Positions 33,344-42,430 of a DNA stretch of 64,000 bases are shown here, in pieces. The position numbers and the translations under genes are program-made. Position 1 is the stretch's first letter; each line of letters opens with the position of its first letter. The notes under the pieces were generated by a model. It ran no database searches and was not told the DNA's origin. It worked only from the letters and a program-made list of their open reading frames with translations. Origin of the DNA: JACKEQ01 sp041389565 (lineage in GTDB: Bacteria; Myxococcota_A; UBA796; GCA-2862545); NCBI GenBank assembly GCA_041389565.1, contig JAWKRP010000002.1, positions 868,001 to 932,000 on the forward strand. Reading direction: 5' to 3'.

Positions 33344-36300
33344 CTACCCGGGGACCGGGAAGTCCTTCCGCACGCCCGCGAGGGTGGAGGCCACGAGCTC
33401 GGCCGTGAGCACGAGCTGCTCGTCGGTGTGCGTGGACGACAGGAAGAAGCGCAGGCGCGCGGCATCGTCGGCGACGGCCGGGTACACGATGGGCTGCACG
33501 TTCACGCCCTGTTCGATGAGCCGCTGGGAGAGCAGCAGCGCGTGCAGGGAGTTCCCCGTGACGGCCGGCACGACCGCGGAGCCCCCGAGCGCCGGGCCCG
33601 TGCTGACACCGCGCTTCACGAGCTCGTCGTGGAACAGCTTCGCGTTGTGCTGCAGCTTCTCGACCCGCCACGGCTCCTCGACCATCAGCTCGAGCGACCG
33701 CAGCGCGGCCATGCCGTTCGCGGGCGTGATGCCCGCGCTGTACACGAAGCCCGGCGCCGTGTACCGCAGGTAGCGCACCAGCGCGGCGCTTCCGCCGATC
33801 CAGCCGCCGCACGACGCCACCGACTTCGACAGCGTGCCCATCCAGATGTCGACCTCGGAGCCCGAGATGCCGAAGTGCTCCCGCGCTCCACATCCGGTCT
33901 CGCCGATCACGCCGAAGCTGTGGGCCTCGTCGCACATCAGCATGCAGCCGTACTTCTTCTTCAGCGCGATGTACGAGGGCAGGTCGCAGATGTCGCCGTC
34001 CATCGAGTAGACGCCCTCGACGACGATGAGCACGCGCTCGTAGTGACGCCGGAGCTCGCGGAGCTGGTTCTCGAGGTCCTTCGGGTCGTCGTGCTTGAAG
34101 CCGCGACGCGCGCAGCCCGCCAGCTTGATGCCCTGGAGCGCCGAGTCGTGGATGAGCTCGTCGTGCAGCACGAGGTCGCCGGGCTTCAGCAGGTGCCCGA
34201 TCGTCGTGACGTTCGTGGCGTGACCCGCCGTGAACACCAGCGTGTCCTCGACGTCCTGGCACTTCGCGAGCAGCTTCTCGAGCTCGCCGTGGAACGGGCG
34301 CTCGCCCGAGGCGACACGGCTCGCGGACACGCTCGTGCCGAAGTCGGCCACGGCCTGCTGGGTGGCGGCCACGACGCGCGGATCGCCCGAGAGGCCGAGG
34401 TAGTTGTAGCTGCTGAAGTTGATCAGCTCGCGCCCACCGACCCGCGTGACGTTCCGCGCCGTGCCCTCGTGCACCGTGAAGTACGGGTTCTTGATGCCGG
34501 TGGCCTGCGCCATCTGGAGGCGCATGTCGATGTCCTTGAGCGCGGGCCAGGTGGTGGGATCGACCCACTCCCGCTTGATCTCGAAGCCTTCGAGCGGGTC
34601 GCCCTCGACCTTCACCTTGCGGAGCTCCGCGACGGTGTCCTCGGCCACCAGGACCAGCGTGCCATCGGGGGCGCGGAGCGTGAGGGTGCCCGAGAACCGG
34701 TTCTCCTCGCGGTCTCCGAAGCGCACCTCGGCGATCAGCTCGCCCTCGGGCAGCGGCGCGATCTGCACGAGCCGGTGGATGCCGACGGGCGTTCCGGCGC
34801 GCTCGAAGCGGGTCCAGGCGACGTACCCCGACAGCTGCATCGCGCTGTCGAGCGCCAGCGGATCGACGCGGAACGCCTGGCGGTCCGTGCCCGGGATCCA
34901 GTCGGACGGGCGCCCGGAGCGCACGCGACCGCGCACGAAGTCGGCGCCCACGGCGTCGATGGACGTGATGCCCTGGAGCAGCGGACCGTGGAACGTGATG
35001 CCGTCGTAGAACGTCTCGAGCGCGAGCCCGGGGGCTTCGCCGTCGCCCGTGGCGGGCAGCTCGGGGAGGGTGCCGGTGAACGGCCGGATGCGGGCGCGGT
35101 AGGCGAGGGCCTTGCGCGGACCCACCCGGATCTCGCCGCGGTCGCCGCGCACGCGGACCTCGATGGAGACGGGCTCGCTGACGGTGATGCCCTGGAACAG
35201 GCGCAGATCGTCGACCTCGAACGGGTGCGGCACCGCTGCGGCCTCGGCCAGCAGGTCGGTCGCGCTCGCGAGCGGGAGCACGGGCGTGCCCTCGATGGCA
35301 TGGTCGAGCAGGTAGGGATGCGTGTCGGTCGAGAGCGTCTGCTGGACGCGCACCGTGCGGGTGGTGTGGGGCAGATCCCGGCCGTGCGTGCGGATCCCGC
35401 GACCCGTGCGGAGGTCGTCGAGCAGGGCGTCGAGCCCGGCGCGATCCCCGACGAAGTCGACCCCTTCGGCCCGCATCGCGGACTGGATGGGCGCGGGGAT
35501 GGTGCGCACCATGTCGCTGGTGGTCCACGGGCCGAGCTCCGCCACGACGGCCCGGGTCGGGCTCGCGTCGGCGAGGGCGGCCATACGGGCGTTCGCCGCG
35601 GAGTACCAGGCCTGGTGGCGGTTCCCGAAGCGGCCGGCCCAGCTTCCGATGGCGAGGGCGACCCGGGCGGCGGGCGCGACCTCGAGGGCGTTCAGCCAGC
35701 CGTCGACCTTGATGGCGCGGGCCTGTGCGCCGCGCTTCGGATCGGCCGTCTCGATGGGGCCGTCTGCGAGGATGCCGGCTGCGTGCACGACCGCCGTGAT
35801 CGTGTACCCGGCGACGGCGTTGGCGAGCGAGGCGCGGTCGGTCACGTCGGCGCGGAGGACCGTGACTCCGGGGATCTCGGCGTCGGACCGGCCGATGGCG
35901 AGCACGGTGCAGCCCTGGGCGGCGAGGTGCTCGGCCAGCTTGCGCCCGATGCCGCGGGTACCGCCGGTGACGAGCACGACGTCGTCGGCGCCGAGCTCGA
36001 CGGCATCGAGGACGGGCGCGGGCTCGAACCCGGGGACCTCGCGCGTGCCGTCGCGCCAGCGCACGTCGGTGCTGCGGTCGGCGTCGAGCCACTCTGCGAG
36101 CAGATCGGTGACGGTGGCGGTCTCGACGGTCTTCGCGCGCACGTCGCGCTCGGCCGCAAGGGCCCGGACGACACCAGCGACGCCCTCGGCGTCGACGTCC
36201 CCGGCGGAGCGGAGCACCATCAGCTCGGGGTCGGCGCCCCGGTCGATCTGGACGGCGAGGAGCGCGAGGAGATCGGCGGACTGGTCGCCCCGGGCGTGCC

Positions 36301-39300
36301 AGAAGACGACGTCGGCCGGCTCGTCCCGATCGGTGGTGACCGTGACCCCGCGAGCCTCGAGGGGCGCGGCGAGATCTCCCAGGTCTCCGACGAGCAGTGC
36401 GACGCGGCCGCGGAGGTCGGCGGGGGTAGGACCGACGAGGCCGGCCTCCCGCCATACGGGCGCATACGAGCGGAGCGGGGCATCGTCGTCGTGCGTGGTC
36501 GACCCGTCGCCCGCGGACTTCACGTAGTCCACGAGGTCCTGCACGGTGGGCCCGTTGATCAGGAGCTCCTGGGGGATGCCGCCGATGCCCGGGAACGCCT
36601 CGGCGAGACCCGTGGCGAGATCGCCGACCATCAGGGAGTCGAAGCCGAGGTCGTCGATCAGCCGCATGCCGGGCTTCAGGGCGTCGAGCGGGTACGCGCT
36701 GACCTTCCCGACCACCGCCATCACCTTGCGGACCGTGTCGTCGGCCTCGGCGGGCTTCGGTGCGGGCGTGGCCTTCTCGGGCTCGGCCTGCTGGGAGCCC
36801 TGTGCGGGCAGGCTCTTCGCGACGGACCGGATCTTCAGCGCCTTCTGCGCGGTGTCCTTCACGGCCCAGTAGATCTCGCGCGGCAGGACTTCCACGGGCA
36901 GCGACACGGGCTCGCACGGCGCCGTGATGGCGCGGGTGTCGAGGTTCACGCCGTTCACCCACAGCCAGCCGAGCCCCTCGAGGATCGAGCGCCCGCCGTC
37001 GTCGTCCTGGCGGCCGCCCAGCGTGTTGACGCCGCGGACATCCGCGCCGACCGAGCCGCGCGCGAACGAGGCGAGGGGACCGCCCGCACCGACCTGCAGG
37101 AACAGGTCGGCACCGACGTCGGTGCACTGGTGGAGCGCGCGCACGAACTCGACCGGGCTGCGCGCGTGGCGCTCGAACACCGACCGGGCTTCGCCGACCG
37201 ACGCGTAGGGGTGGTCGGCGATGCAGCTCGCGACCGGCAGCGTGGGCTCGTGGATCTCGATGTCGGCGAGCCACGGGCGTGCGTCGAGACCCGCGAAGAT
37301 CGCGCTGTGGAAGGCGTGTGACACCGTGAGCGGCTTGGCGACGATGTCGCGGGCCAGCGCGTTCGCCACGACGGTCTCGACGGCAGCAGTGGTGCCGGAA
37401 ACGACGAGCTGGCGCGGGTGGTTGACGTTCGCGATCACGGCACCCTCGACCAGGAGGCCCTGCACGGTCTCACGGTCGGCCATCACCGCGGCCATGGCGC
37501 CGGGATCCCCCGTGACGTCGGCCATCCCGCGACCCCGGGCCGCGACGAAGCGCGCGGCATCGCGGCTGGAGACGACCCCACCCACGACCGCGGCGTTGAA
37601 CTCGCCCAGGCTGTGACCCGTGGCCACGACCGGGCGCACGCCCACGGAGTCGAGCAGGCGGGACAGGGCGAGCGAGCAGGCGAACATGACCGGCTGGCAG
37701 TGCGCGGTGTCGGTGAGCTCGCGCTCGGCCGTCTCGGCGTCGACGGGCGTCTCGCGCTCTTCCGGGAACAGCAGGTGGGTGAGCGGCACAGGCAGGAGGT
37801 CGGCGAGCTCGCGCTCCACCTCGAGCAGCGTGTCGTTCACGATGGGGAACCGGGTGCGGGCATCCCGGAGCATGCCGATGCGCTGCGCGCCCTGGCCCGG
37901 GAACAGGTACGCGACCTTCGCGGGCTCCGCGCTGCGCCCCTCACGGCCGCTGTGCTCCTCGCCGTTCGCCACCTTGCGGAGCTCGGAGATCGCGGCCTCG
38001 CGGCCCTCCACCACCAGAGCGAGACGGCTCGCGAGCGGAGTGCGCACGGCCAGCCCGCGGCCCACCGCAGCGACCGACAGGGACGGGTCGGCCTGCAGGG
38101 CGTCGGCGATCCGGCCCGCCGCCGCGCGCAGCTCCTCGGGGTCGCCCGCCGAGAGCAGCAGCAGCTCGGGCTGATCCGCGGCTGCGTCGCGCGCACGGTC
38201 GGGCGCGGCGTCGAGCACCGCGTGGCCGTTCGTGCCGCCGAAGCCGAAGCTCGAGATGCACGCCACGCGCGGCCCGTTCCAGGGCTCGGCCTGCTTCGGC
38301 ACGCGGAACGGACCGGAATCGAGGCCCAGATCGTCCTTCGCGCTCTCGAAGCCCGCCATCGGGGGGATGACGCCGTGATGGATCGCGAGGGCCGTGCGGA
38401 TGAAGCCAGCGAGCGCCGCGGCAGACATCGTGTGCCCGACGTTGGCCTTGGAGCTGCCGAGCGCAGCGTGGGTCGCGTTCTTCCCGACCGAGCGCATGAG
38501 CCCGGTGTACTCGGTGACGTCGCCGACGGCGGTTCCGGTGCCGTGGGTCTCGACGTACCCGAGCGCGCCGGGATCCGCGCCGGAGCGCTCCCAGGCGCGG
38601 TCGATCACCTCGACCTGGCCGTCGAGCACGGGCGCCATCGGCCCATCCCCGCGGCCGTCGTTGTTCGTGGCGATGCCCCGGATCACCGCGTAGATCCGGT
38701 CTCCGTCGCGCTCGGCGTCTTCGAGGCGCTTGAGCACGAGCGCTCCGGCGCCATCCCCCTGCACGAACCCGTCTGCGCGGGCATCGAACGGCAGGCAGTG
38801 CCCGGAGCGGCTGATGGCACCAATACGCGAGAAGGCCACGTGGTGCTCGGGGGTGATCGCGAGGTACACGCCGCCCGCCACTGCGCAGTCGATGTCGCCG
38901 GACACGAGTCCCGCAACGGCATCGGAAACGGCGACCATCGCCGAGGCGCACGCGGCGTCGAGGCTGTAGGCCGGCCCGTGCAGGTCGAGCTCCTGGGCCA
39001 CCGCCGCGGCGATCATGTTCCCGAGCACGCCGGGCGCGGAGTAGGGCCGCGAGGGCACGATGTTGGCGACGGAGTCCTGGAGCGCCTGGAGGTCTTCGGG
39101 GGCCTCCCCGAGGGTGCCGCTCGCCATGAACTGGGCGATGACGCGGCTCGCGACGAGCACGCGCCACTCGGTCGCGGTGACCCCGATGTACACGCCCGTG
39201 CGACGCGGGAGGTCGGCGGGGCGGTACCCGGCATCCTGGATCGCGGCGAGCGCCATCTCGATCGACATGCGCTGCTGAGGGTCCATCACCTCGACCCGAC

Positions 39301-39553
39301 GGGGCGGGATCCCGAGAGTGAGGGCGGGGAAGCTTCGGATGTCGTCGATGAAGCCGCCGTTCGGGGCGTACGACTTGTCGGTGGCCCGGGGGTTCGCGTC
39401 GAAGAACTGGTCGTGCGACCACCGGTCGGCAGGCACGGGACCGAAGCCGTTCCGACCCTCGAGCGTCATCTTCCAGTACGCGTCGAGGTCGGGCGCGCCG
39501 GCGAAACGGCAGCCCATCCCGATGATGGCGATTCGATGTGACTCGTGCTTCAC
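33344..39553 (-). CDS. polyketide synthase fused to alpha-oxoamine synthase (KS-AT-ACP-KR-DH-AOS)
   Basis: A 2,069-residue single-module synthase. KS (about 5-450): C202 in L-D-A-A-C-A-S-A, H337 in E-T-H-G-T-G-T, H374 in K-A-N-V-G-H. AT (545-840): G-H-S-L-G-E with S648 and the malonyl-type H-A-F-H. ACP (940-1015): phosphopantetheine S973 in D-L-G-F-D-S-L. KR (1030-1385): T-G-G-T-R-G-I-G, S1304 and Y1317. DH (1405-1650): H1418 in H-A-I-E-G-T-P-V-L-P and D1569. PLP-dependent alpha-oxoamine synthase (1680-2065): K1910 in T-L-S-K-S. All catalytic residues looked for are present; there is no enoylreductase or thioesterase. It should extend an acyl-ACP with malonyl, reduce and dehydrate it, then release it by decarboxylative condensation with an amino acid. 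The GTG at 39551-39553 has TAGGA five bases upstream; an ATG at 39568 lacks one. Confidence 0.92.
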   Translation of the reverse strand: MKHESHRIAIIGMGCRFAGAPDLDAYWKMTLEGRNGFGPVPADRWSHDQFFDANPRATDKSYAPNGGFIDDIRSFPALTLGIPPRRVEVMDPQQRMSIEMALAAIQDAGYRPADLPRRTGVYIGVTATEWRVLVASRVIAQFMASGTLGEAPEDLQALQDSVANIVPSRPYSAPGVLGNMIAAAVAQELDLHGPAYSLDAACASAMVAVSDAVAGLVSGDIDCAVAGGVYLAITPEHHVAFSRIGAISRSGHCLPFDARADGFVQGDGAGALVLKRLEDAERDGDRIYAVIRGIATNNDGRGDGPMAPVLDGQVEVIDRAWERSGADPGALGYVETHGTGTAVGDVTEYTGLMRSVGKNATHAALGSSKANVGHTMSAAALAGFIRTALAIHHGVIPPMAGFESAKDDLGLDSGPFRVPKQAEPWNGPRVACISSFGFGGTNGHAVLDAAPDRARDAAADQPELLLLSAGDPEELRAAAGRIADALQADPSLSVAAVGRGLAVRTPLASRLALVVEGREAAISELRKVANGEEHSGREGRSAEPAKVAYLFPGQGAQRIGMLRDARTRFPIVNDTLLEVERELADLLPVPLTHLLFPEERETPVDAETAERELTDTAHCQPVMFACSLALSRLLDSVGVRPVVATGHSLGEFNAAVVGGVVSSRDAARFVAARGRGMADVTGDPGAMAAVMADRETVQGLLVEGAVIANVNHPRQLVVSGTTAAVETVVANALARDIVAKPLTVSHAFHSAIFAGLDARPWLADIEIHEPTLPVASCIADHPYASVGEARSVFERHARSPVEFVRALHQCTDVGADLFLQVGAGGPLASFARGSVGADVRGVNTLGGRQDDDGGRSILEGLGWLWVNGVNLDTRAITAPCEPVSLPVEVLPREIYWAVKDTAQKALKIRSVAKSLPAQGSQQAEPEKATPAPKPAEADDTVRKVMAVVGKVSAYPLDALKPGMRLIDDLGFDSLMVGDLATGLAEAFPGIGGIPQELLINGPTVQDLVDYVKSAGDGSTTHDDDAPLRSYAPVWREAGLVGPTPADLRGRVALLVGDLGDLAAPLEARGVTVTTDRDEPADVVFWHARGDQSADLLALLAVQIDRGADPELMVLRSAGDVDAEGVAGVVRALAAERDVRAKTVETATVTDLLAEWLDADRSTDVRWRDGTREVPGFEPAPVLDAVELGADDVVLVTGGTRGIGRKLAEHLAAQGCTVLAIGRSDAEIPGVTVLRADVTDRASLANAVAGYTITAVVHAAGILADGPIETADPKRGAQARAIKVDGWLNALEVAPAARVALAIGSWAGRFGNRHQAWYSAANARMAALADASPTRAVVAELGPWTTSDMVRTIPAPIQSAMRAEGVDFVGDRAGLDALLDDLRTGRGIRTHGRDLPHTTRTVRVQQTLSTDTHPYLLDHAIEGTPVLPLASATDLLAEAAAVPHPFEVDDLRLFQGITVSEPVSIEVRVRGDRGEIRVGPRKALAYRARIRPFTGTLPELPATGDGEAPGLALETFYDGITFHGPLLQGITSIDAVGADFVRGRVRSGRPSDWIPGTDRQAFRVDPLALDSAMQLSGYVAWTRFERAGTPVGIHRLVQIAPLPEGELIAEVRFGDREENRFSGTLTLRAPDGTLVLVAEDTVAELRKVKVEGDPLEGFEIKREWVDPTTWPALKDIDMRLQMAQATGIKNPYFTVHEGTARNVTRVGGRELINFSSYNYLGLSGDPRVVAATQQAVADFGTSVSASRVASGERPFHGELEKLLAKCQDVEDTLVFTAGHATNVTTIGHLLKPGDLVLHDELIHDSALQGIKLAGCARRGFKHDDPKDLENQLRELRRHYERVLIVVEGVYSMDGDICDLPSYIALKKKYGCMLMCDEAHSFGVIGETGCGAREHFGISGSEVDIWMGTLSKSVASCGGWIGGSAALVRYLRYTAPGFVYSAGITPANGMAALRSLELMVEEPWRVEKLQHNAKLFHDELVKRGVSTGPALGGSAVVPAVTGNSLHALLLSQRLIEQGVNVQPIVYPAVADDAARLRFFLSSTHTDEQLVLTAELVASTLAGVRKDFPVPG

Positions 39554-39648
39554 GGGTGTCCTACGCATGTGGAAGGGGTGGCGCGAGCGCCGGCTCCGGT
39601 GGTTCCATCCCTACCGGAGCGGGCGCCCGTGGCCGGGGCGACGCGCGA

Positions 39649-39900
39649 TCAGACGGCGCGGCCCGTGCGGATCAGGTTGGCCAGGTGGCCGATGTTGCTC
39701 ACCGCGGTGAGCTCTTCGTCGGGGAAGGTGCTGTCGACCTTCTCCTCGAGGAAGCCGACCATCTCCATGATGGCGATCGAGTCGAGGCCGAGGCTCTCGA
39801 TGGTCGTCGAGGTGGAGATGGAGTCGAACTCGCCAGCGCGGTTGGGGGCCACGTCGGCAAGGGCTTCCTGGATGATTCCGATGATCTCTGCGTCGGTCAT
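39649..39900 (-). CDS. acyl carrier protein
   Basis: An 83-residue free-standing carrier protein with the phosphopantetheine site S41 in E-S-L-G-L-D-S-I-A and the four-helix pattern of ACPs (D-A-E-I-I-G-I-I-Q-E at the start). It lies between the fatty acyl-AMP ligase and the PKS on the same strand, so it is the likely acceptor of the activated fatty acid and its donor to the KS. It is acidic, as ACPs are. GGAG lies a few bases before the ATG. Confidence 0.9.
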   Translation of the reverse strand: MTDAEIIGIIQEALADVAPNRAGEFDSISTSTTIESLGLDSIAIMEMVGFLEEKVDSTFPDEELTAVSNIGHLANLIRTGRAV

Positions 39901-40015
39901 GTGGGGCTCCGCGGGGACTCCGAGCGTCTCGGGACCCCTGATTGCATTTCGGGGAGGGCGTGTATCCCGTCCACCGGGTGGGGCGAGAGTGAGGTGATCC
40001 GCGGGGACGCGGCGC

Positions 40016-41785
40016 TCAGAGAATGGTGTTCTTGGCGCGGGCGAAGAGGGACTTCGCGACGTGCTTGGCGATGGTGCGGCGGTTGCCGCTGGCGCCGGGG
40101 GTACGGGTGCCCTCGCTGCCGAGGTCGCCGTCGAGGTACTGCTGACGGGTCTTGCGGCGCTGGAGCTTGCCCGAGCTGGTCTTCGGGAGGCTCCCGCGCT
40201 CGAGGAACACGACATCGGACGTGGCGATGGACAGGTCGCGCTGGATCTGGAGCTTCACGGCCCGCGCCAGGGCGTCCTTGTCGTCGACACCCATGGTCTC
40301 GCACACGACCACGAGCTCCTCACCGAGGGCGCCGGGACGCGAGAACGCGACCACGTTGCCCTTGCGCACGCCATCGACCTCGGCCGCGGCCCACTCGACC
40401 GCCTGCGGGTGCACGTTGCGCCCGTTGACGATGATGAGATCCTTCAGTCGGCCGGTGATGAACACCTGGCCCTCGTGCAGGAAGCCGAGGTCGCCCGTGT
40501 GAAGCCAGCCGTCGCGGTAGGCGTTGGCGGTGGCCGTGGGGTTGTTGTAGTAGCCGGGCGTGACGGACGGGCCGCGCACGCAGATCTCGCCTTCGCGCTC
40601 GGTGCCGAGGACGTGCCCCGCGTCGTCCATGATGACGACCTCGTGGCCCTGGAAGGGCACGCCACAGCCGACGTGCTCGAGCGCCGGGCGGTCTTCGCGC
40701 GGGGCGGCCACGGTGCCGGCCTCCTGGAAGGTCTCGGCATCACACACGACCGTCTTGAAGTGCTCGGTGGCGGTCTTCAGGGAGATGGCGAGCGTGGCTT
40801 CGGCCATGCCGTACGCGGGGAGGATGGCGTTCGAGGGGAGCGCGCACTGCTCGACGAACAGCGTGGTGAACTCCCGCATCGTGTCGGCCTGGATGGGCTC
40901 GGCGCCACACCCGAGCACGCGGAGGCAGGAGAGGTCCCACTTCTCGAGGTCGGACGGACGGGCCTTCCGGGCGGCCAGCGCGTAGGCGAAGTTCGGGCCG
41001 AACGACGTGGTGCCGCGGTGGCGGTGGATGGTCTCCATCCACACGTTCGGGCGCTTGATGAACCGGAGCGTCGGGATGAACACGACCGGGATGGCGTGGC
41101 AGATGGGCGCGATCACGAACCCGATGAGCCCCATGTCGTGGTAGAGCGGCAGCCAGGACACGCCCTTGTCGACCTCGGGCGAGAGCAGGAGGCCTTCGTT
41201 CACGATGCCGTGGGCGTTCGCCACCAGGCTCGCGTGGGTGACCATGACGCCCTTGGGGTCGGCCGTGGAGCCGCTCGTGTACTGCAGGAACGCGAGGTCG
41301 TCGGGCTCGATGACGGGGTACTTCGGGGTTCCGGTGCCCCCGCGGAGCGTCTCGACCTTCACGAGCTTCTCGAGCGACGGCACGGTGTCGACGAGCGACC
41401 AGAGGATGTTCGCGAGCTTGGAAGACACGAGCACGACGCGGGCGCCGGCATCGGCGAGCACGCGGGACGTGCGGTCGACGTAGGCATCGAGCGCGCCGAA
41501 GCTGAGCGGCGGGTACAGCGGCACGGGCACGATGCCGGTGCGCAGGCACGCCAGGAAGTTGAGGACGAAGTCTTCCGGCTCGATGACCACGAGGCCGACG
41601 CGGTCGCCCTTGCGGAGCCCGAGATCCTGCAGGGCCTTGCCACGCGCGGCGGTCTCCGTCTCGATGCGCGTGAAGGGGTAGGAGGTCTCGTCTCCCGCGA
41701 GGTCCTGGAACACGAAGTCGTTGTCGGGGAAGTACTTGCCGACGTTGGCGATGGCTTCGGCGACGGTCGTGAACTTGGGAAGCAT
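40016..41785 (-). CDS. fatty acyl-AMP ligase (FAAL)
   Basis: A 589-residue ANL enzyme of the FAAL type, which makes acyl-AMP from a free fatty acid and loads it on an ACP rather than CoA. Motifs are the ATP loop Y-T-S-G-S-T-A-D-P-K-G (169-179), the FAAL signature S-W-L-P-L-Y-H-D-M-G-L-I-G (210-222), F-G-P-N-F-A-Y-A-L (262-270), Y-G-M-A-E-A-T (325-331), T-G-D-L-G (430-434) and K540 in L-P-K-T-S-S-G-K. The start ATG has AAAGGAG five bases upstream. It is first in the leftward cluster FAAL-ACP-PKS and should supply the starter chain. The roughly 35-residue C-terminal tail is basic. Confidence 0.93.
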   Translation of the reverse strand: MLPKFTTVAEAIANVGKYFPDNDFVFQDLAGDETSYPFTRIETETAARGKALQDLGLRKGDRVGLVVIEPEDFVLNFLACLRTGIVPVPLYPPLSFGALDAYVDRTSRVLADAGARVVLVSSKLANILWSLVDTVPSLEKLVKVETLRGGTGTPKYPVIEPDDLAFLQYTSGSTADPKGVMVTHASLVANAHGIVNEGLLLSPEVDKGVSWLPLYHDMGLIGFVIAPICHAIPVVFIPTLRFIKRPNVWMETIHRHRGTTSFGPNFAYALAARKARPSDLEKWDLSCLRVLGCGAEPIQADTMREFTTLFVEQCALPSNAILPAYGMAEATLAISLKTATEHFKTVVCDAETFQEAGTVAAPREDRPALEHVGCGVPFQGHEVVIMDDAGHVLGTEREGEICVRGPSVTPGYYNNPTATANAYRDGWLHTGDLGFLHEGQVFITGRLKDLIIVNGRNVHPQAVEWAAAEVDGVRKGNVVAFSRPGALGEELVVVCETMGVDDKDALARAVKLQIQRDLSIATSDVVFLERGSLPKTSSGKLQRRKTRQQYLDGDLGSEGTRTPGASGNRRTIAKHVAKSLFARAKNTIL

Positions 41786-42061
41786 GGGGACTCCTTTCGC
41801 TGCAGATACGTTGTGGGCGGGCGCCCAGAGTGGGGAGTGTCGGTCGGGCTGTTCTCGAAGTGGCCCGGGGCGGTCCAGAGGGACCGTGGGCCCGAGCGGG
41901 GTGTCCGGCGCACGGGTCGGCGGACTCAGAGCGATGTGCGTGAAACGTTGCCGTCGGGGACCATGAGGTCCGCGACTCGTGGGGCCGAGGTATGCCGGTT
42001 CCGGGAGGTGCGCAAGTCGCGAAGAGGCCCGCCTGGTCGATGTTTCCGGCCGATCCGCATT

Positions 42062-42107
42062 CTGACTGGTCGGTATTTTTGGGGTGGGGTTCATACCGAC
42101 TGGTCAG
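42062..42107. promoter_or_regulatory. inverted operator-like repeats upstream of the FAAL-ACP-PKS cluster
   Basis: CTGACTGGTCGGTA (42062-42075) and TACCGACTGGTCAG (42094-42107) form an inverted repeat matching at 12 of 14 positions around an 18-base T/G-rich spacer. Each arm resembles the A-C-C-G-A-C-Y-R-G-T-C-G-G-T type of site bound by TetR-family regulators. A third related arm, AAACTGACC at 42174-42182, is a perfect inverse of GGTCAGTTT at 42102-42110. No TetR gene is in the window, so the regulator is unknown. Confidence 0.5.
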
Positions 42108-42399
42108 TTTGGTGGACCTGCGTTCAGGCTCGCCGGATTGACGAGGTACGAGCGGCATGATTCCCGGACTTCTAAACTGACCTGCGGGTTGGTTTTAGCG
42201 TACGGACCCGTTCGTTGGTGTCGCAGGCGAGGGGGGTCAGCGGAAGGGGTGGATCGGTTACGAGCGATTACGCGAACGCGGACCCCGAGTGCGACGCGCC
42301 CCTCACGCCGCTCGGGACGCCGGTGTGCGAAAACGCGCCAGAGCCATGGTAGAAGCGTGGTAAGCGGCGAAATCGCAGGCGTCGCCGGCTCGACGTGGC

Positions 42400-42405
42400 T
42401 ATAGT
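42400..42405 (+). promoter_or_regulatory. -10-like element for the membrane protein gene at 42431
   Basis: TATAGT matches the sigma-70 -10 at five of six positions and lies 25 bases before the ATG. No good -35 is present 17 bases upstream, so it may need an activator or another sigma factor. Confidence 0.4.
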
Positions 42406-42430
42406 CGCGCCGCGCCCAACGGAGCGATCG

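Larger units (their letters stand above)
41786..42430. other. 645-base regulatory intergenic region upstream of the FAAL gene
   Basis: This is the longest gap in the window and visibly less GC-rich between about 41990 and 42210. It separates the divergent FAAL and a small membrane protein. It holds a perfect hairpin CGGTCC-AGAG-GGACCG (41871-41886) in the FAAL leader, the operator-like repeats described separately, and a -10-like TATAGT at 42400-42405. I see no convincing gene or structured RNA. Confidence 0.6.

Noticed and set aside
33264..39541. Very long open reading frames antisense to or out of frame with the PKS gene (plus and minus strands)
   Set aside because: High GC content removes stops in shadow frames. 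Their products are Arg/His/Gly-rich without motifs, while the PKS frame has intact domains throughout.
33344..41785. Polyunsaturated fatty acid synthase (pfa) cluster
   Set aside because: The domain order resembles PfaA, but there is a single ACP, no PfaB/C/D subunits, and an oxoamine synthase ends the protein.
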